NCBI GenBank assembly: GCA_947174225.1
Contig: CAMWIF010000158.1
Location: forward strand, 1 to 6,488
DNA length: 6,488 bases
Source of the DNA: an uncultured Porphyromonadaceae bacterium
GTDB taxonomy: Bacteria; Bacteroidota; Bacteroidia; Bacteroidales; Muribaculaceae
Direction of reading: 5' to 3'
The notes under the pieces are model-generated. The model was given only the letters and a program-made list of their open reading frames with translations. It was not told the DNA's origin and did no database searches. The position numbers and the translations under genes are program-made. Of the stretch, positions 6,486-6,488 are shown piece after piece (positions within the stretch are counted from its first letter, which is position 1; each line of letters starts with the position of its first letter).

Positions 6486-6488
6486 ATA

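Overview
The window looks like chromosomal DNA of a gut Bacteroidota bacterium, most likely order Bacteroidales (a Bacteroides or Muribaculaceae-like genome). The evidence is indirect: a secreted GH2 beta-galactosidase with the DUF4982 and C-terminal GH2 modules common in this group, a lipoprotein of the Cthe_2159 beta-helix family, a HigA antitoxin of the type common in Bacteroides, AT-rich intergenic DNA, weak or absent Shine-Dalgarno sequences, and two exact matches to the Bacteroidetes -7 promoter element TAnnTTTG. No rRNA, tRNA, CRISPR array, transposase or phage gene is visible.

Layout, left to right. Positions 386 to 1 (minus) hold the first 128 codons of a Nudix hydrolase of ADP-ribose pyrophosphatase type, cut by the window edge. 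A 299-bp AT-rich divergent intergenic region follows. Positions 686-2593 (plus) encode a 635-residue lipoprotein that folds mostly as a parallel beta-helix (carbohydrate-binding Cthe_2159 family). It ends at a strong intrinsic terminator, a perfect 32-bp palindrome plus a T tract at 2618-2653, which also separates it from a convergent block. That block runs on the minus strand: a HigA-type antitoxin (6471-6112), a possible 22-codon leader ORF (6028-5960), a short-chain dehydrogenase very like E. coli 7alpha-hydroxysteroid dehydrogenase HdhA (5922-5146), and a periplasmic GH2 beta-galactosidase (5109-2671).

How the genes may work together. The dehydrogenase and the GH2 enzyme are 36 bp apart on the same strand and are probably one transcript. 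The GH2 enzyme would release a sugar, or deglycosylate a small molecule, in the periplasm. The SDR would oxidise or reduce a hydroxyl, possibly on a steroid or bile acid, in the cytoplasm. The pairing is suggestive but unproven. The beta-helix lipoprotein may bind glycans at the cell envelope, but it is transcribed separately and convergently. The Nudix enzyme and HigA look unrelated to the other genes.

The region is mostly ordinary accessory or housekeeping content. The points most worth a second look are the HdhA-GH2 pair, the -7 promoter elements that abut two start codons (possible leaderless mRNAs), and the isoleucine-rich short ORF ahead of the dehydrogenase. I see no clearly new system.
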